Counted from the first letter of the stretch, positions 44,804 to 53,913 are shown. The stretch is DNA of 64,000 nucleotides from Natronomonas halophila (GCF_013391085.1 NZ_CP058334.1:2728001-2792000), one strand, 5' to 3'. Numbers and translations are program-made. Notes: generated by a model from the sequence alone, not told the origin.

Positions 44804-45634
44804 GTGCCGATACTTCCGTCCGGTTTCGCGCTACCCGCGCTTCCGTACCTGCTCGGATTGCTCGTCGCCGGTGTGGCGACGGGGGTCCTGCTGTATCTGC
44901 GTCGCCCGCCCGTCACCGAGGATACGGTGGCTGCGCTCACGCCGTGGATGGCCGGCGGCGGCGCGCTCTACGCGCTGTATCAGGACGGCGTCGTCCCGCC
45001 CGGCGTGGCGCCGCTTTTCGGGTCGCCCGCGGTCTACGTCACGACCGGCATCCTCGCGGGGTTGGTGTGGGCCGCCATCGCTGACCGCGCTCCCGAGGGG
45101 TGGCAGCCGACGACGGCGCCCGGTCTGCTGGCGATTACCGGCACGGCCGTCCTGCTTTCGGCGCTGACGGCGGCGTACGCCAGCAGCGTCAACAGCGGCG
45201 ACGGCTTCAACGGCGGCATCGCGGTCGGCATTCTCCTTGGGGCTGTCGTCCTGACCGCCGTCGTCTGGTTTGCCCTGTTTCGCACGCGCGGCCGCGCCGT
45301 CGAGGCGACGGGCACCGTGGGTCTGGCCGCGGTGTTCGGCCACGCGCTCGACGGGGTGTCGACGGCCGTCGGCTACGACCTGCTCGGGTTCGGCGAGCAG
45401 ACGCCGCTGTCCCGAATCATCATCGAGGCAGCGGGGGCGTTGCCCACCGCGGAACTCATCGGCTCGGGGTGGCTCTTCGTCCTCGTGAAACTGGCCCTCG
45501 CGGCCGTCGTCGTGGCTGCGTTCGAGGACTACGTTCGCGAGGAACCCTCCGAGGGCTACCTGTTTTTGGGCCTCATCGCAGCAGTCGGCCTCGGCCCCGG
45601 CGCACACAACGTCGTTCTCTTCGCTATCGTCTAA
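44804..45634 (+). CDS. DUF63 membrane protein
   Basis: This 276-residue protein has about seven membrane segments. The pattern (TPWMAGGGALYALYQ, AVFGHALDGVSTAVGYDLLG and FVLVKLALAAVVV) is that of the archaeal DUF63 family, whose function is unknown. The start is taken at GTG 44804. It precedes the PfkB kinase on the same strand by 53 bases. Confidence 0.75.
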   Translation: MPILPSGFALPALPYLLGLLVAGVATGVLLYLRRPPVTEDTVAALTPWMAGGGALYALYQDGVVPPGVAPLFGSPAVYVTTGILAGLVWAAIADRAPEGWQPTTAPGLLAITGTAVLLSALTAAYASSVNSGDGFNGGIAVGILLGAVVLTAVVWFALFRTRGRAVEATGTVGLAAVFGHALDGVSTAVGYDLLGFGEQTPLSRIIIEAAGALPTAELIGSGWLFVLVKLALAAVVVAAFEDYVREEPSEGYLFLGLIAAVGLGPGAHNVVLFAIV

Positions 45635-45687
45635 GCGGACGACAGATAACTGACGGTTTTTATAACGGCGCCGCTCCCACTCGGGGT

Positions 45688-46530
45688 ATGCGCGTCGTCT
45701 GTGCGGGCCACATCAACTGGGACGTCCGCCTCCGCGTCGACCGACTGCCCGACCCCGACGACGAGGCTCGCGTTCGCGACCGGTCGGCCTCGGGCGGCGG
45801 GAGCGCGGCCAACGTCGCGGTCTGTCTCTCCCGTCTCGGCATCGATACGCGACTGTTAGGCAGCGTCGGCGACGACGACACCGGCCGCGAGGCGCTCGCG
45901 GACATCCGGGCGGCGGGAGTGGACCCGTCGGTGACCGTCGTCGAGGACGCCGAAACGACGACGAAATACATCCTCATCGACGTCGACGGGGAAGTCGCGC
46001 TGCTGGGAACCGACGGCGCCAACGAGGCGCTCGGTCCGGCGGACGTCTCTCCCGAACTCTTCGATGGCGCCGAACTCGTCCACCTCACCGGACAGCGGCC
46101 GGACACCGCCCGCCACATTGCGGACCTCGCAGTCGACCGTGACGTCTTCGTCAGTTTCGACCCCGGCCGGCGACTCCCGGACCGGGATTACGCCGACGTT
46201 CTGGACCGGACGGACCTCCTCTTCGTCACCGACCGCGAGGCAGAAGCCATCGAGGCGGCCGTCCCGCGACAGGTGACCAAACACGGGGTCGGCGGCGCGA
46301 CCTACGCAGGCCCCGAGGGCGAGTACAGCCACGCCGGGTTCGGCGTCGAGTCGGTCGTCGACACGACCGGAGCGGGCGATGCGTTCGCTGCCGGTTTCCT
46401 CTCGTCGTGGCTCGCGGAACGCGACCCCGAACACGCCCTCTCGGTCGGCAACGCGGCCGGCGCGCTGGCGGCCTCGACCTACGGGCCGCGGCCCGACCTC
46501 CCGTCGGACCCCCTTTCGGAGGTGCGGTGA
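45688..46530 (+). CDS. PfkB-family sugar or nucleoside kinase
   Basis: This 280-residue kinase has the two PfkB signatures: SASGGGSAANVAVCLSRLG (near 32) and DTTGAGDAFAAGFLS (near 221, with catalytic Asp). Its substrate may be a nucleoside, ribose or ribose-1-phosphate. A nearby uridine phosphorylase makes ribose-1-phosphate, and a ribose-1,5-bisphosphate isomerase is in the window, so ribose-1-phosphate is attractive. A TATA-like TTTTTATAAC lies about 27 bases before the ATG. The next gene overlaps the TGA as TGATG. Confidence 0.82.
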   Translation: MRVVCAGHINWDVRLRVDRLPDPDDEARVRDRSASGGGSAANVAVCLSRLGIDTRLLGSVGDDDTGREALADIRAAGVDPSVTVVEDAETTTKYILIDVDGEVALLGTDGANEALGPADVSPELFDGAELVHLTGQRPDTARHIADLAVDRDVFVSFDPGRRLPDRDYADVLDRTDLLFVTDREAEAIEAAVPRQVTKHGVGGATYAGPEGEYSHAGFGVESVVDTTGAGDAFAAGFLSSWLAERDPEHALSVGNAAGALAASTYGPRPDLPSDPLSEVR

Positions 46531-47063
46531 TGGACGCCCTCTCTGTCCCGCTCCACGGCGTGGCTGCCACGACGCCGCTGGACGTCCGACTCGTGGTGGC
46601 CGCCGTCGCGGGGCTGCTTGCAACCCTCGGGATGACCGTCGCGATGCGCCTGCAGTCCCACGGCGATGTCCCGACGTACGTCGCCGCGAGCGCCCTGTGG
46701 CGACAGCCGCCCGAACGGGTCTCGTGGTCGGCCGCTAATGCGGTCCACCTGGTCGCCGGAATGCTCGCCGGCGTACTCTTCGAGGCGCTCGTCGTCGGCG
46801 GTGAACGGCTCCGCTCCGCCCTGGGTATCACCGTCGAGTTTCTCGTCCTCGGGGTCGTCTCGGTCCTCGAACTGCTCGCCCTCGCCGTCGTCGCCGCGTT
46901 CCTCTACGGCTTCTTCGCGTGGGTCGTCTTCCCCCGGTACGGCGGAACTGCCTACGATTCCGGCGCCGGGACGGTCCGACGACAGTGGGCGCTTTCGGCG
47001 GCCGTCTACGTCTGTCTGCTCTTCGCCGCGATGACGGCGATTCATCAGTCGCTGCCGGTATAG
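46530..47063 (+). CDS. Predicted membrane protein coupled to the PfkB gene
   Basis: This 177-residue protein has four predicted membrane segments (about 18-36, 70-90, 98-130 and 150-172). I do not know the family. It starts within the stop of the PfkB gene, and a GGAGGTG Shine-Dalgarno site lies six bases upstream, so the two are translated together. Confidence 0.65.
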   Translation: MDALSVPLHGVAATTPLDVRLVVAAVAGLLATLGMTVAMRLQSHGDVPTYVAASALWRQPPERVSWSAANAVHLVAGMLAGVLFEALVVGGERLRSALGITVEFLVLGVVSVLELLALAVVAAFLYGFFAWVVFPRYGGTAYDSGAGTVRRQWALSAAVYVCLLFAAMTAIHQSLPV

Positions 47064-47153
47064 GGTGGCTGTCGGGCTGTCTGCCATCGTCCGGGTCGCC
47101 CCGGCCGCGTCGAACCCGCGCGACTTTTGGGGCGGCCCGCCGACGATTCCGGC

Positions 47154-47879
47154 ATGGCAAAACAGCCGCACCTGCTCGTCGAGGAGGGTGACCTCGCCGA
47201 CGTCGCGCTCGTGCCCGGCGATCCCGGGCGCGTCGACCGCATCGCCGACCACTGTGACGACGCCGAAACCGTCGCGGAGAACCGCGAATACAAGGTCGTC
47301 AACGCCACCTACGAGGGGACGGAGTTGACAATCTGTTCGACCGGTATCGGGTCGCCGTCGACTGCCATCGCCGTCGAGGAGATGGCGGCCGTCGGCGTCG
47401 AGCGGTTCGTCCGAGTCGGGACGACCGGCGCCCTCCAGTCCGGCATCGAAATCGGGGACATGATCGTCGCCACCGGTGCCGCCAAGGACGAGGGGACGAC
47501 GAAACGCTACGAGAACGTCGAGGTACCCGCAGTGCCCGACTACGAGACGCTGGACGCGCTCGTCGAGGCCGCCAAACACCGCGACGCGCCGGTCCACGTC
47601 GGCCCCATCGCTACCGACGACGCCTTCTACGCCGAAACCGAGGCGGTCGTCGATGACTGGGAGGCCGCCGAGCTGCTCTGTGTCGAGATGGAGGCCGCCG
47701 CGCTCTTCACGCTCGCCCGTCGGAAGGGGCTCAGCGCCGGCGCCATCTGTACCGTCGACGGCAACCTCGTCGAGGGAACCCAGAAGGGCGAAACCGAGGA
47801 CGAGGAACTGCCCGACAAGGCCAAGGACAACGTCGGCCGTGCGATTCGTATCGCACTGGACGCCGTCGAGGGTCTCTAA
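47154..47879 (+). CDS. udp: Uridine phosphorylase (PNP/UDP family)
   Basis: This 241-residue enzyme splits uridine (or another nucleoside) with phosphate into the base and ribose-1-phosphate. It shows VALVPGDPGRVDRIA (phosphate-binding region), STGIGSPSTAIAVEEM, VRVGTTGALQSGIEIGDMIVA and ELLCVEMEAAALFTLA (ribose-binding Glu-Met-Glu). The ATG at 47154 is used. It follows PfkB and its membrane partner by 90 bases. Confidence 0.88.
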   Translation: MAKQPHLLVEEGDLADVALVPGDPGRVDRIADHCDDAETVAENREYKVVNATYEGTELTICSTGIGSPSTAIAVEEMAAVGVERFVRVGTTGALQSGIEIGDMIVATGAAKDEGTTKRYENVEVPAVPDYETLDALVEAAKHRDAPVHVGPIATDDAFYAETEAVVDDWEAAELLCVEMEAAALFTLARRKGLSAGAICTVDGNLVEGTQKGETEDEELPDKAKDNVGRAIRIALDAVEGL

Positions 47880-47949
47880 CCGGTTCTGCCGCTGTTCTCC
47901 CGGTCTTCTTCGGACGACTGCCGTATCGACGAGTCGCTGTCGCTTTATT

Positions 47950-47966
47950 CTATATAGCACTATATA
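47950..47966. promoter_or_regulatory. Tandem CTATATA boxes upstream of pstS1
   Basis: Two perfect CTATATA copies start exactly 10 bp apart (47950 and 47960), 84-100 bases before the pstS1 ATG. The same arrangement occurs upstream of pstB. These look like P-box elements of a phosphate regulon; a TATA box closer to the gene (CTATATG near 48024) remains for the basal promoter. Confidence 0.5.
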
Positions 47967-48049
47967 CGAGTGTATTGCTCAGGGGTGGGTTACAGCGATA
48001 TCTACAACAATCATAGTACCTCCTATATGTGCCCCTCGGATACGCGACA

Positions 48050-49033
48050 ATGATGGAAGCGAGCCGATTCGGCGACCTGACTCGACGTGACGCACTAAAG
48101 GCATTCGGCGGGGCCGGTGCGGTCGCGGTGGCCGGCTGTACCGAAACCGAAAACGGCGACTCGGGAGGCCTCTCCGGGAATATCAATATCGCTGGATCGA
48201 GCACCGTGTTCCCGCTAATGAGCGCGATGGCGGAGGAGTTCAGCAGCGACTACTCCGGTGTCAACATCGACATCTCCTCGACCGGCACCGGCGGTGGCTT
48301 CTCGAACCACTTCTGTCCGGCCAACACCGACTTCAACAACGCCAGTCGGGAAATCATGCCGGAAGAGGAGGAACTGTGTGCCGACAATAACGTCGACTAT
48401 ATAGAACTGACCGTGGCGACGGACGCGCTGACCGTCGTCGTCAACAACGAGGCGGATTTCGTGGACTGCCTGACCGTCGAGGAACTGGCGAGCATCTGGG
48501 AGTCGGATGCCGTCGAGACGTGGGACGAGGTCCGCGACGAGTTCCCTAACGAACCGATCGAGCGGTACGGTGCGGCCGACACGTCCGGCACCTACGACTA
48601 CTTCATCGAGAACGTGCAGGGCGCGGAGGCCGGCCACACCGACGATTATCAGGCGACCGAACGCGACGATACCATTGCACAGGGCGTCGCCGGCAGTGAA
48701 TACGCCATCGGTTACTTCGGCTTTTCCTACTACTACAACAACCCGGATGAGGTGAAAGCCCTCGGCATCGACAACGGCGACGGCTGTGTCAAGCCGAGCC
48801 TCGATACTGCCTCTTCCGGCGAGTACCAGCCGCTCTCGCGGAGACTCTACACGTATCCGTCGATGTCGTCGCTGGCCAAAGACCACGTCGCCGAGTTCGC
48901 CCGCTTCGTCGTCGAACAGACCACCAACGAGGAACTCGTCGCACAGGATGTCGGCTACGTGCCCCTGAACGACTCACGGCAGGAAGAAGAGATGAACAAA
49001 CTGGAATCGGCGATCGAGGACGCCCAGAGCTAA
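48050..49033 (+). CDS. pstS1: Phosphate-binding lipoprotein PstS (copy 1)
   Basis: This 327-residue binding protein captures phosphate for the Pst importer. It begins with a Tat-type signal (TRRDALKAFGGAGAVAVAGC) ending in a lipobox. The mature part has the PstS phosphate-binding segments NINIAGSSTVFPLMSA, STGTGGGFSNHFCPANTDF and later GAADTSGTYDYF. The ATG at 48050 is preferred to the GTG at 48029. It heads a pstS1-pstC-pstA operon. A second copy is at 52.9 kb. Confidence 0.93.
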   Translation: MMEASRFGDLTRRDALKAFGGAGAVAVAGCTETENGDSGGLSGNINIAGSSTVFPLMSAMAEEFSSDYSGVNIDISSTGTGGGFSNHFCPANTDFNNASREIMPEEEELCADNNVDYIELTVATDALTVVVNNEADFVDCLTVEELASIWESDAVETWDEVRDEFPNEPIERYGAADTSGTYDYFIENVQGAEAGHTDDYQATERDDTIAQGVAGSEYAIGYFGFSYYYNNPDEVKALGIDNGDGCVKPSLDTASSGEYQPLSRRLYTYPSMSSLAKDHVAEFARFVVEQTTNEELVAQDVGYVPLNDSRQEEEMNKLESAIEDAQS

Positions 49034-49111
49034 CCACATGACCCAGAAAACGAACGACGCCGGCCGGCCGCTTTTCGCGTGCAGGCCGACTGACCGGAGG
49101 TGGAGCCGACC

Positions 49112-50089
49112 GTGAGCCAAGCGGACGGGCCGGACCTGCAGCGCTCCGGTACCATCGACAGACTCAGAGAGCGGTCCTATAGCGGCTTCTTCCTCGCGTG
49201 TGCGACGGTGACGCTGTTGACGACGCTGGCGATTTTCCTGACCCTGCTTTCGGACGCGGTGGCCTTCTTCATCGAATACAACGTCATCGAGTTCCTGACG
49301 GGCCTGGAGTGGAGTCCGAACCCCCGTGGTGACGGCTACATCTTCGGCATTATCCCGCTTTTAATCGGGACCATCGTCGTCACGATAACCGCCGCGTTCG
49401 TGGCGCTGCCCATCGGGACGCTAACGGCCATCTACCTCAGCGAGTACGCCACCCCGCGCGCACGGTCGATTCTCAAGCCGATGCTTGAAATCCTCGCCGG
49501 CATCCCGACGGTCGTCTACGGCTACTTCGCGCTGGTCTACGTGACGCCCGTACTGGAGGCGACGCTGTTCCCGAACATCAGCACGTTCAACGCCCTCTCG
49601 GCGTCGCTGATGGTCGGTATCATGACTATCCCGATGGTCTCCTCCATCAGCGAGGACGCGATGAGTGCGGTCCCCGACGAACTCCGACAGGCGGGCTACG
49701 GCCTCGGCGCCACGAAATTCGAGGTCTCGACCGGTATCGTCGTCCCCGCATCGATTTCGGGCATCGCCTCCTCGTACATTCTCGCGGTCTCGCGTGCCAT
49801 CGGCGAGACGATGATCGTCGTCGTCGCGATGGGCGCGCAGGCGAACCTGCCGCCGATTCGCGAAATCGCGATTGGTAGCGGCATCCCTTACGTCAATCCC
49901 GCGGACGTCCTCCTCGAACCCGGGATGACGATTACGGTGGCGATGGTCCAGATCGCGGGCGGTGACCTCACCGGTGGCTCCATCGCCTACGACGCGATGT
50001 TCGCCCTCGGGTTGACGCTCTTCGTGGTCACGCTCATCATGAACATCATCAGCGACATCGTCGCACAGCGCTACCGGGAGGAGTACTGA
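49112..50089 (+). CDS. pstC: Phosphate ABC transporter permease PstC
   Basis: PstC is one of the two membrane channels for phosphate. The 325-residue protein has about six membrane segments and the EAA-type loop EDAMSAVPDELRQAGYGLGATKFE (partly SAVPDELRQAGYGLGATK). Binding-protein transporter features continue in SRAIGETMIVVVAMG. GTG at 49112 is used; GGAGGTG lies just upstream and an in-frame GTG at 49100 is possible. It is followed by pstA after one base. Confidence 0.92.
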   Translation: MSQADGPDLQRSGTIDRLRERSYSGFFLACATVTLLTTLAIFLTLLSDAVAFFIEYNVIEFLTGLEWSPNPRGDGYIFGIIPLLIGTIVVTITAAFVALPIGTLTAIYLSEYATPRARSILKPMLEILAGIPTVVYGYFALVYVTPVLEATLFPNISTFNALSASLMVGIMTIPMVSSISEDAMSAVPDELRQAGYGLGATKFEVSTGIVVPASISGIASSYILAVSRAIGETMIVVVAMGAQANLPPIREIAIGSGIPYVNPADVLLEPGMTITVAMVQIAGGDLTGGSIAYDAMFALGLTLFVVTLIMNIISDIVAQRYREEY

Positions 50090-50090
50090 G

Positions 50091-51842
50091 ATGGCGACCG
50101 AAACCTCACCCGAGTTCGAACAGGTCAGTCGAACCAAGGGCGTCGCCTTCGAGTACCTCTCGCTCGGGGCCTCGGTCGTTGGCCTCGTCGCGCTGGCGGT
50201 GCTGCTCATCTACGTCTTCGTCGACGCCTTCGACCTCGCCGCGGCCAGCCCCGAATGGCTGTTGACCTACTTCCTGACGCTCGTCGTTCCCTTCATCGGG
50301 TTCTGTCTGTACAGCGCGAAGAGCCGCGAACTCGCCCGGAACACGGCTATCGCACTCGGTGGTGGTCTCGTCGGTACTGCTGCGGTCTTCACTGCCATCG
50401 AAACGTTCCTCGGCACCGTCCCGCGGCTATCCTGGCAACTGGTCTATCTGTTCGTCGTCGTGACGCCCGTGACGGCCTACGTCACGTTCGTCGGCAGCCA
50501 GAAGCCCACCGGAAAAGCCGGATTCGGCCTCCTCGGTCGCCTTCTGGGTGGCGCCGCACTCGGCCTCGCACTCGTCGTCCTCTTTTTGGTCTTCGACGCG
50601 CGCCTCTGGTTCCTCGCCTACACCCTCGGCGTCTTCCCGGCCGCCGTCGTCTTCCTCTACGGTCGCTACAACCCCGACTCCCGACTCTCGATGGCGGCAG
50701 CCCCGCTTGCGGTCGTCGGCCTCGTCGTCGCGACCGTCCTCCGGCAAATCGTCAACGTCTACCCGACCACCTTCCTCATCTACGTCTGGACGCTGGTCGT
50801 TCCGGTTGCTGCGGCCGTCGGCGCGCTCACCTACCGGCGACGCGGCCGCACCGTCGGCACGATTGCCGGCCTCCTGACGCTGGCAATCGCCGCGGGCGGC
50901 GGGTTTGCGACGGGCATGGTCGGCCAGTCGATGGCCAAGGCGACGCTCGTCCTGCTGACTGCCAGCGCACCGACGATTACCTTCGTCGACCGTGTTTTCG
51001 AAAAGCGCGAGGGCCGGGAAGGCCTGCTGCTCCCGCTGTTGGTACTCGCCGGCGTCCTCGCCGGAGCAGCCATCGTGAGCATGTGGGGCGTTCCGAAACC
51101 GGACCCGTGGCTCGACCCCTCGTTCGTGACGAGCGCACCCTCACGGAACGCCATCGAGGCGGGCCTCTATCCCGCCATCGTCGGATCGGTCCTTATCATC
51201 GCCATCGTGGCTATTCTCTCGTTCGTCCTCGGTGTCGGCACCGCCGTCTTCCTCGAAGAGTACACCTCCGACACCGGCATCATCGGCGCGCTCACCCGAC
51301 TCATCCAGGTCAACATCGCCAACCTCGCGGCCGTCCCCTCGGTCGTCTACGGCCTGCTCGGCCTGGGCCTGTTCGCCAACCTGCTCGGGTTCGGCTACGG
51401 GACGGCCGTCACCGCCGGGATTACGCTCTCGCTTTTGATTCTCCCGATTACCATCATCTCCGCACAGGAGGCCATCCGCTCGATTCCCGACGATATGCGT
51501 CGGGGGTCGGATGCGATGGGAGCGACCCGCTGGCAGACGACGAAGAACGTTGTCCTCCCCGAGGCGCTGCCCGGTATCCTGACCGGGACCATCCTCGCAC
51601 TGGGTCGGGCCATCGGCGAGACGGCACCGCTTATCATGATCGGTGCCGCGACGACCGTCTTCAGCCCCCCCAGCAGCATCTGGAACAAGATCAGCGCGAT
51701 GCCGATGCAGATCTTCGCGTGGGCGAACTACCCCCAAGACGAGTTCCGATACGGGGTCGTCGCTGCCGGCGTCGTCACGCTGCTTATCGTCCTGCTCGGG
51801 ATGAACGCTACGGCGATTCTCATCCGAAACAAGGCCGAATAA
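50091..51842 (+). CDS. pstA: Phosphate ABC transporter permease PstA, with long N-terminal membrane extension
   Basis: The last 280 residues are a normal PstA permease: VLGVGTAVFLEEYTS, the EAA loop RSIPDDMRRGSDAMGATRWQ and LALGRAIGETAPLIMIGAA. The first 300 or so residues add about eight hydrophobic helices not found in bacterial PstA (about 290 residues in total). The total is 583. The extension is probably part of the membrane domain; its role is unknown. It follows pstC directly. PstB must come from the separate locus at 26 kb. Confidence 0.88.
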   Translation: MATETSPEFEQVSRTKGVAFEYLSLGASVVGLVALAVLLIYVFVDAFDLAAASPEWLLTYFLTLVVPFIGFCLYSAKSRELARNTAIALGGGLVGTAAVFTAIETFLGTVPRLSWQLVYLFVVVTPVTAYVTFVGSQKPTGKAGFGLLGRLLGGAALGLALVVLFLVFDARLWFLAYTLGVFPAAVVFLYGRYNPDSRLSMAAAPLAVVGLVVATVLRQIVNVYPTTFLIYVWTLVVPVAAAVGALTYRRRGRTVGTIAGLLTLAIAAGGGFATGMVGQSMAKATLVLLTASAPTITFVDRVFEKREGREGLLLPLLVLAGVLAGAAIVSMWGVPKPDPWLDPSFVTSAPSRNAIEAGLYPAIVGSVLIIAIVAILSFVLGVGTAVFLEEYTSDTGIIGALTRLIQVNIANLAAVPSVVYGLLGLGLFANLLGFGYGTAVTAGITLSLLILPITIISAQEAIRSIPDDMRRGSDAMGATRWQTTKNVVLPEALPGILTGTILALGRAIGETAPLIMIGAATTVFSPPSSIWNKISAMPMQIFAWANYPQDEFRYGVVAAGVVTLLIVLLGMNATAILIRNKAE

Positions 51843-51879
51843 CCGTCGCCGTTCTTTTTCAGTCGAACTATCGCCACAC

Positions 51880-52074
51880 CTAGATGGCGGTGGCGATAGC
51901 ATCACGGAGTCGAAGCAGGGCGTATACCCCCCAGAACGCCAGCAGGGTTCCGAGGACGACGAGGTGTGGGTCCACGTAACTGACGGTGTTCGACGTCAGC
52001 GGGACACCCTCGGCGGCGAGGGCAGTCGTGAGGTCGAACGGCCGGACGAGGGACGTGCCGATGTCGTAGCGCAT
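51880..52074 (-). CDS. Small membrane protein converging on pstA
   Basis: This 64-residue protein has one clear membrane helix (about 38-58, VVLGTLLAFWGVYALLRL) with a positive end, and an N-terminal amphipathic part. A GGAGGT site lies upstream: about ten bases from the ATG used, or four from a GTG at 52080. Function unknown. Confidence 0.5.
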   Translation of the reverse strand: MRYDIGTSLVRPFDLTTALAAEGVPLTSNTVSYVDPHLVVLGTLLAFWGVYALLRLRDAIATAI

Positions 52075-52197
52075 GGTCACGGGGACCTCCCAGACGATGC
52101 TTCCCTCGTATCGTGCCTAAAGGCTGCTAAGAGGGGTTCGTACCGCAAGGGAGCGCTCTATACTCGCCGGGAGCGGTTCGGTCCACCGCTGACGGCT

Positions 52198-52437
52198 CTA
52201 CCGGAACGCTTCAAGGTCGACGACACAGTCCGCGTTGACCGACAGCCACGTCGACATGCGGGGAACGCCGGTTGCGTCAGCGGGAAACACCGTCCAACGG
52301 TCCGGGTCGTCGGACCGGCGAACCGTCCGCGACGTCAGCCCTGGTCGTTCGGGCCGCTCCGAGCGCCGAACGACTGGATGTTCGCGTTCGGTCTCCTCTC
52401 CCTCTCGCTCCGTTCCGGGCGGTCGGTCGGAAGGCAT
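52198..52437 (-). CDS. Small haloarchaeal protein, DUF7511-like
   Basis: This 79-residue protein ends with DDPDRWTVFPADATGVPRMS, then TWLSV and VDLEAFR. From memory this pattern matches small haloarchaeal proteins grouped as DUF7511 (function unknown). The N-terminal half is basic and disordered. The ATG at 52437 has a TATA-like TAAAATAC about 30 bases upstream; the ATG at 52458 would be too close to that box. It overlaps the coiled-coil frame at 52277-52690 in another phase. Confidence 0.55.
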   Translation of the reverse strand: MPSDRPPGTEREGEETEREHPVVRRSERPERPGLTSRTVRRSDDPDRWTVFPADATGVPRMSTWLSVNADCVVDLEAFR

Positions 52438-52690
52438 CGATGGGAACGACGCCGCCATCGTATTTTACAGCTGATAATTCCCGTCCGGAACGGTCAGGTG
52501 AGGCATGGACGTCTCCATACCGTTCGGGAGTACTCCGTCCGGCTACGGGCCCGATCGAACGGACGCGCCTCTCGAAGCGCCGGAACGCGTCGATTTCGTC
52601 GGTTGCACGCCGGCGTTCCCGTTCGAGTTCGGCGGCGGCAGCGGCCAGTCTGGGATCGGTCTCGGTGGTTCGAGAACTGGTAGCTCCCAT
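52277..52690 (-). pseudogene. Coiled-coil N-terminal fragment, possibly decayed gene
   Basis: The first 55 of 137 residues read as a proper helix (DPRLAAAAAELERERRRATD, then EIDAFRRFERRVRSI). This resembles the start of haloarchaeal coiled-coil proteins of unknown function. The rest is Arg/Ser-rich and shares DNA with the DUF7511-like gene, so it looks non-coding. A TATA-like TTATATCG lies about 40 bases before the ATG. I read it as a truncated gene; a genuine short gene is possible. Confidence 0.35.
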
Positions 52691-52832
52691 CGACTACGAA
52701 CGGACCGCGCAGTGTCATAAGCCGATATAATAGGTATACGTAGGGCTGGGGACCGCTATGTGGCCTCTACCGCCGGATGCGCTCGTTGGCGCTGCGTCAC
52801 GCCCCGGCGTCGCTCGAGAGAACGCGTGAGAA

Positions 52833-52875
52833 CATATGTCAATATATGCGTTCCGAGTATAGTATATAGATAGGA
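52833..52875. promoter_or_regulatory. A/T box cluster upstream of pstS2
   Basis: CATATG and TATATG start 10 bp apart (52833 and 52843), followed by AGTATAGTATATAGATAG (about 52855-52872). They lie 60-100 bases before pstS2. The spacing is like the tandem CTATATA boxes of pstS1 and pstB, though the sequence is less exact. Confidence 0.4.
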
Positions 52876-52932
52876 GACGATATACAGCGCTCATAGCATC
52901 GGTTTTACCGTTTACTCGGCAACGCTCAGGTG

Positions 52933-53913
52933 ATGCCGACGAACCGATTTAGCGATATGACGCGACGTGACGCGCTAAAGGCCTTCGGCGGTGCTGGCAC
53001 CGTCGCGGTGGCTGGCTGCCTCGAAACCGAAAACAGCGACTCGGAGGGGCTCTCCGGGAATATCAATATCGCTGGGTCGAGCACCGTGTTCCCGTTGATG
53101 AGCGCAATCGCGGAGGAGTTCAGCAGCGACTACTCCGGTGTCAACATCGACATTTCGTCGACAGGGTCGGGCGGCGGCTTCTCGAACCACTTCTGTCCGG
53201 GCAACACCGACTTCAACAACGCCAGTCGGGAAATCAAGCCCCAGGAAGAGGAGCTGTGTGCGAACAACGACGTCGACTATATAGAACTCGTCGCCGCGAC
53301 GGACGCGCTGACCGTCGTCGTCAACAACGAGGCGGATTTCGTGGACTGTCTGACAATCGAGGAGTTGGCGAGCATCTGGAAATCCGACGCGGTTCAGACC
53401 TGGGACGAAGTGCGTGACGAGTTCCCCAACGAGGAGATCAAGCGGTTCGGCGCGGCCGACACGTCCGGTACCTACGACTACTTCATCGAGAACGTCCAGG
53501 GGTCGGAGGCCGGCCACACCGACGATTATCAGGCGACCGAACGCGACGACACCATCGCACAGGGTGTCGCCGGCAGCAAGTACGCCATCGGTTACTTCGG
53601 CTTTTCCTACTACTACAACAATCCCGACGACGTCAAGGCCCTCGGCATCGACAACGGCGACGGCTGTATCAAGCCGAGCCTCGATACTGCCTCTTCCGGC
53701 AAGTATCAGCCCCTCTCTCGCGAACTCTACACGTATCCGGCGATGTCGTCGCTGGCCAAAGACCACGTCGCCGAATTCGCCCGCTTTTTCGTCGAACAGA
53801 CCACCAACGAGGAACTCGTCGCACAGGACGTCGGCTACGTGCCCCTGAGCGACGAAAAACAGGAAGAACAGATGGAGAAACTCGAAGCCGCCATTGAGGA
53901 AGCACAGGGCTGA
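52933..53913 (+). CDS. pstS2: Phosphate-binding lipoprotein PstS (copy 2)
   Basis: This 326-residue protein is a close paralogue of PstS1, nearly identical over long stretches of the mature part. It has the Tat/lipobox start (MTRRDALKAFGGAGTVAVAGC) and the same binding segments (STGSGGGFSNHFCPGNTDF, GAADTSGTYDYF). No permease genes follow; instead the ars genes begin 57 bases later. It may serve the PstC-PstA permease upstream under different conditions. Confidence 0.92.
   Translation: MPTNRFSDMTRRDALKAFGGAGTVAVAGCLETENSDSEGLSGNINIAGSSTVFPLMSAIAEEFSSDYSGVNIDISSTGSGGGFSNHFCPGNTDFNNASREIKPQEEELCANNDVDYIELVAATDALTVVVNNEADFVDCLTIEELASIWKSDAVQTWDEVRDEFPNEEIKRFGAADTSGTYDYFIENVQGSEAGHTDDYQATERDDTIAQGVAGSKYAIGYFGFSYYYNNPDDVKALGIDNGDGCIKPSLDTASSGKYQPLSRELYTYPAMSSLAKDHVAEFARFFVEQTTNEELVAQDVGYVPLSDEKQEEQMEKLEAAIEEAQG

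Noticed and set aside
49038-49097. Tiny frame between pstS1 and pstC
   Set aside because: About 19 codons with no hydrophobic or conserved pattern; more likely the pstC leader.
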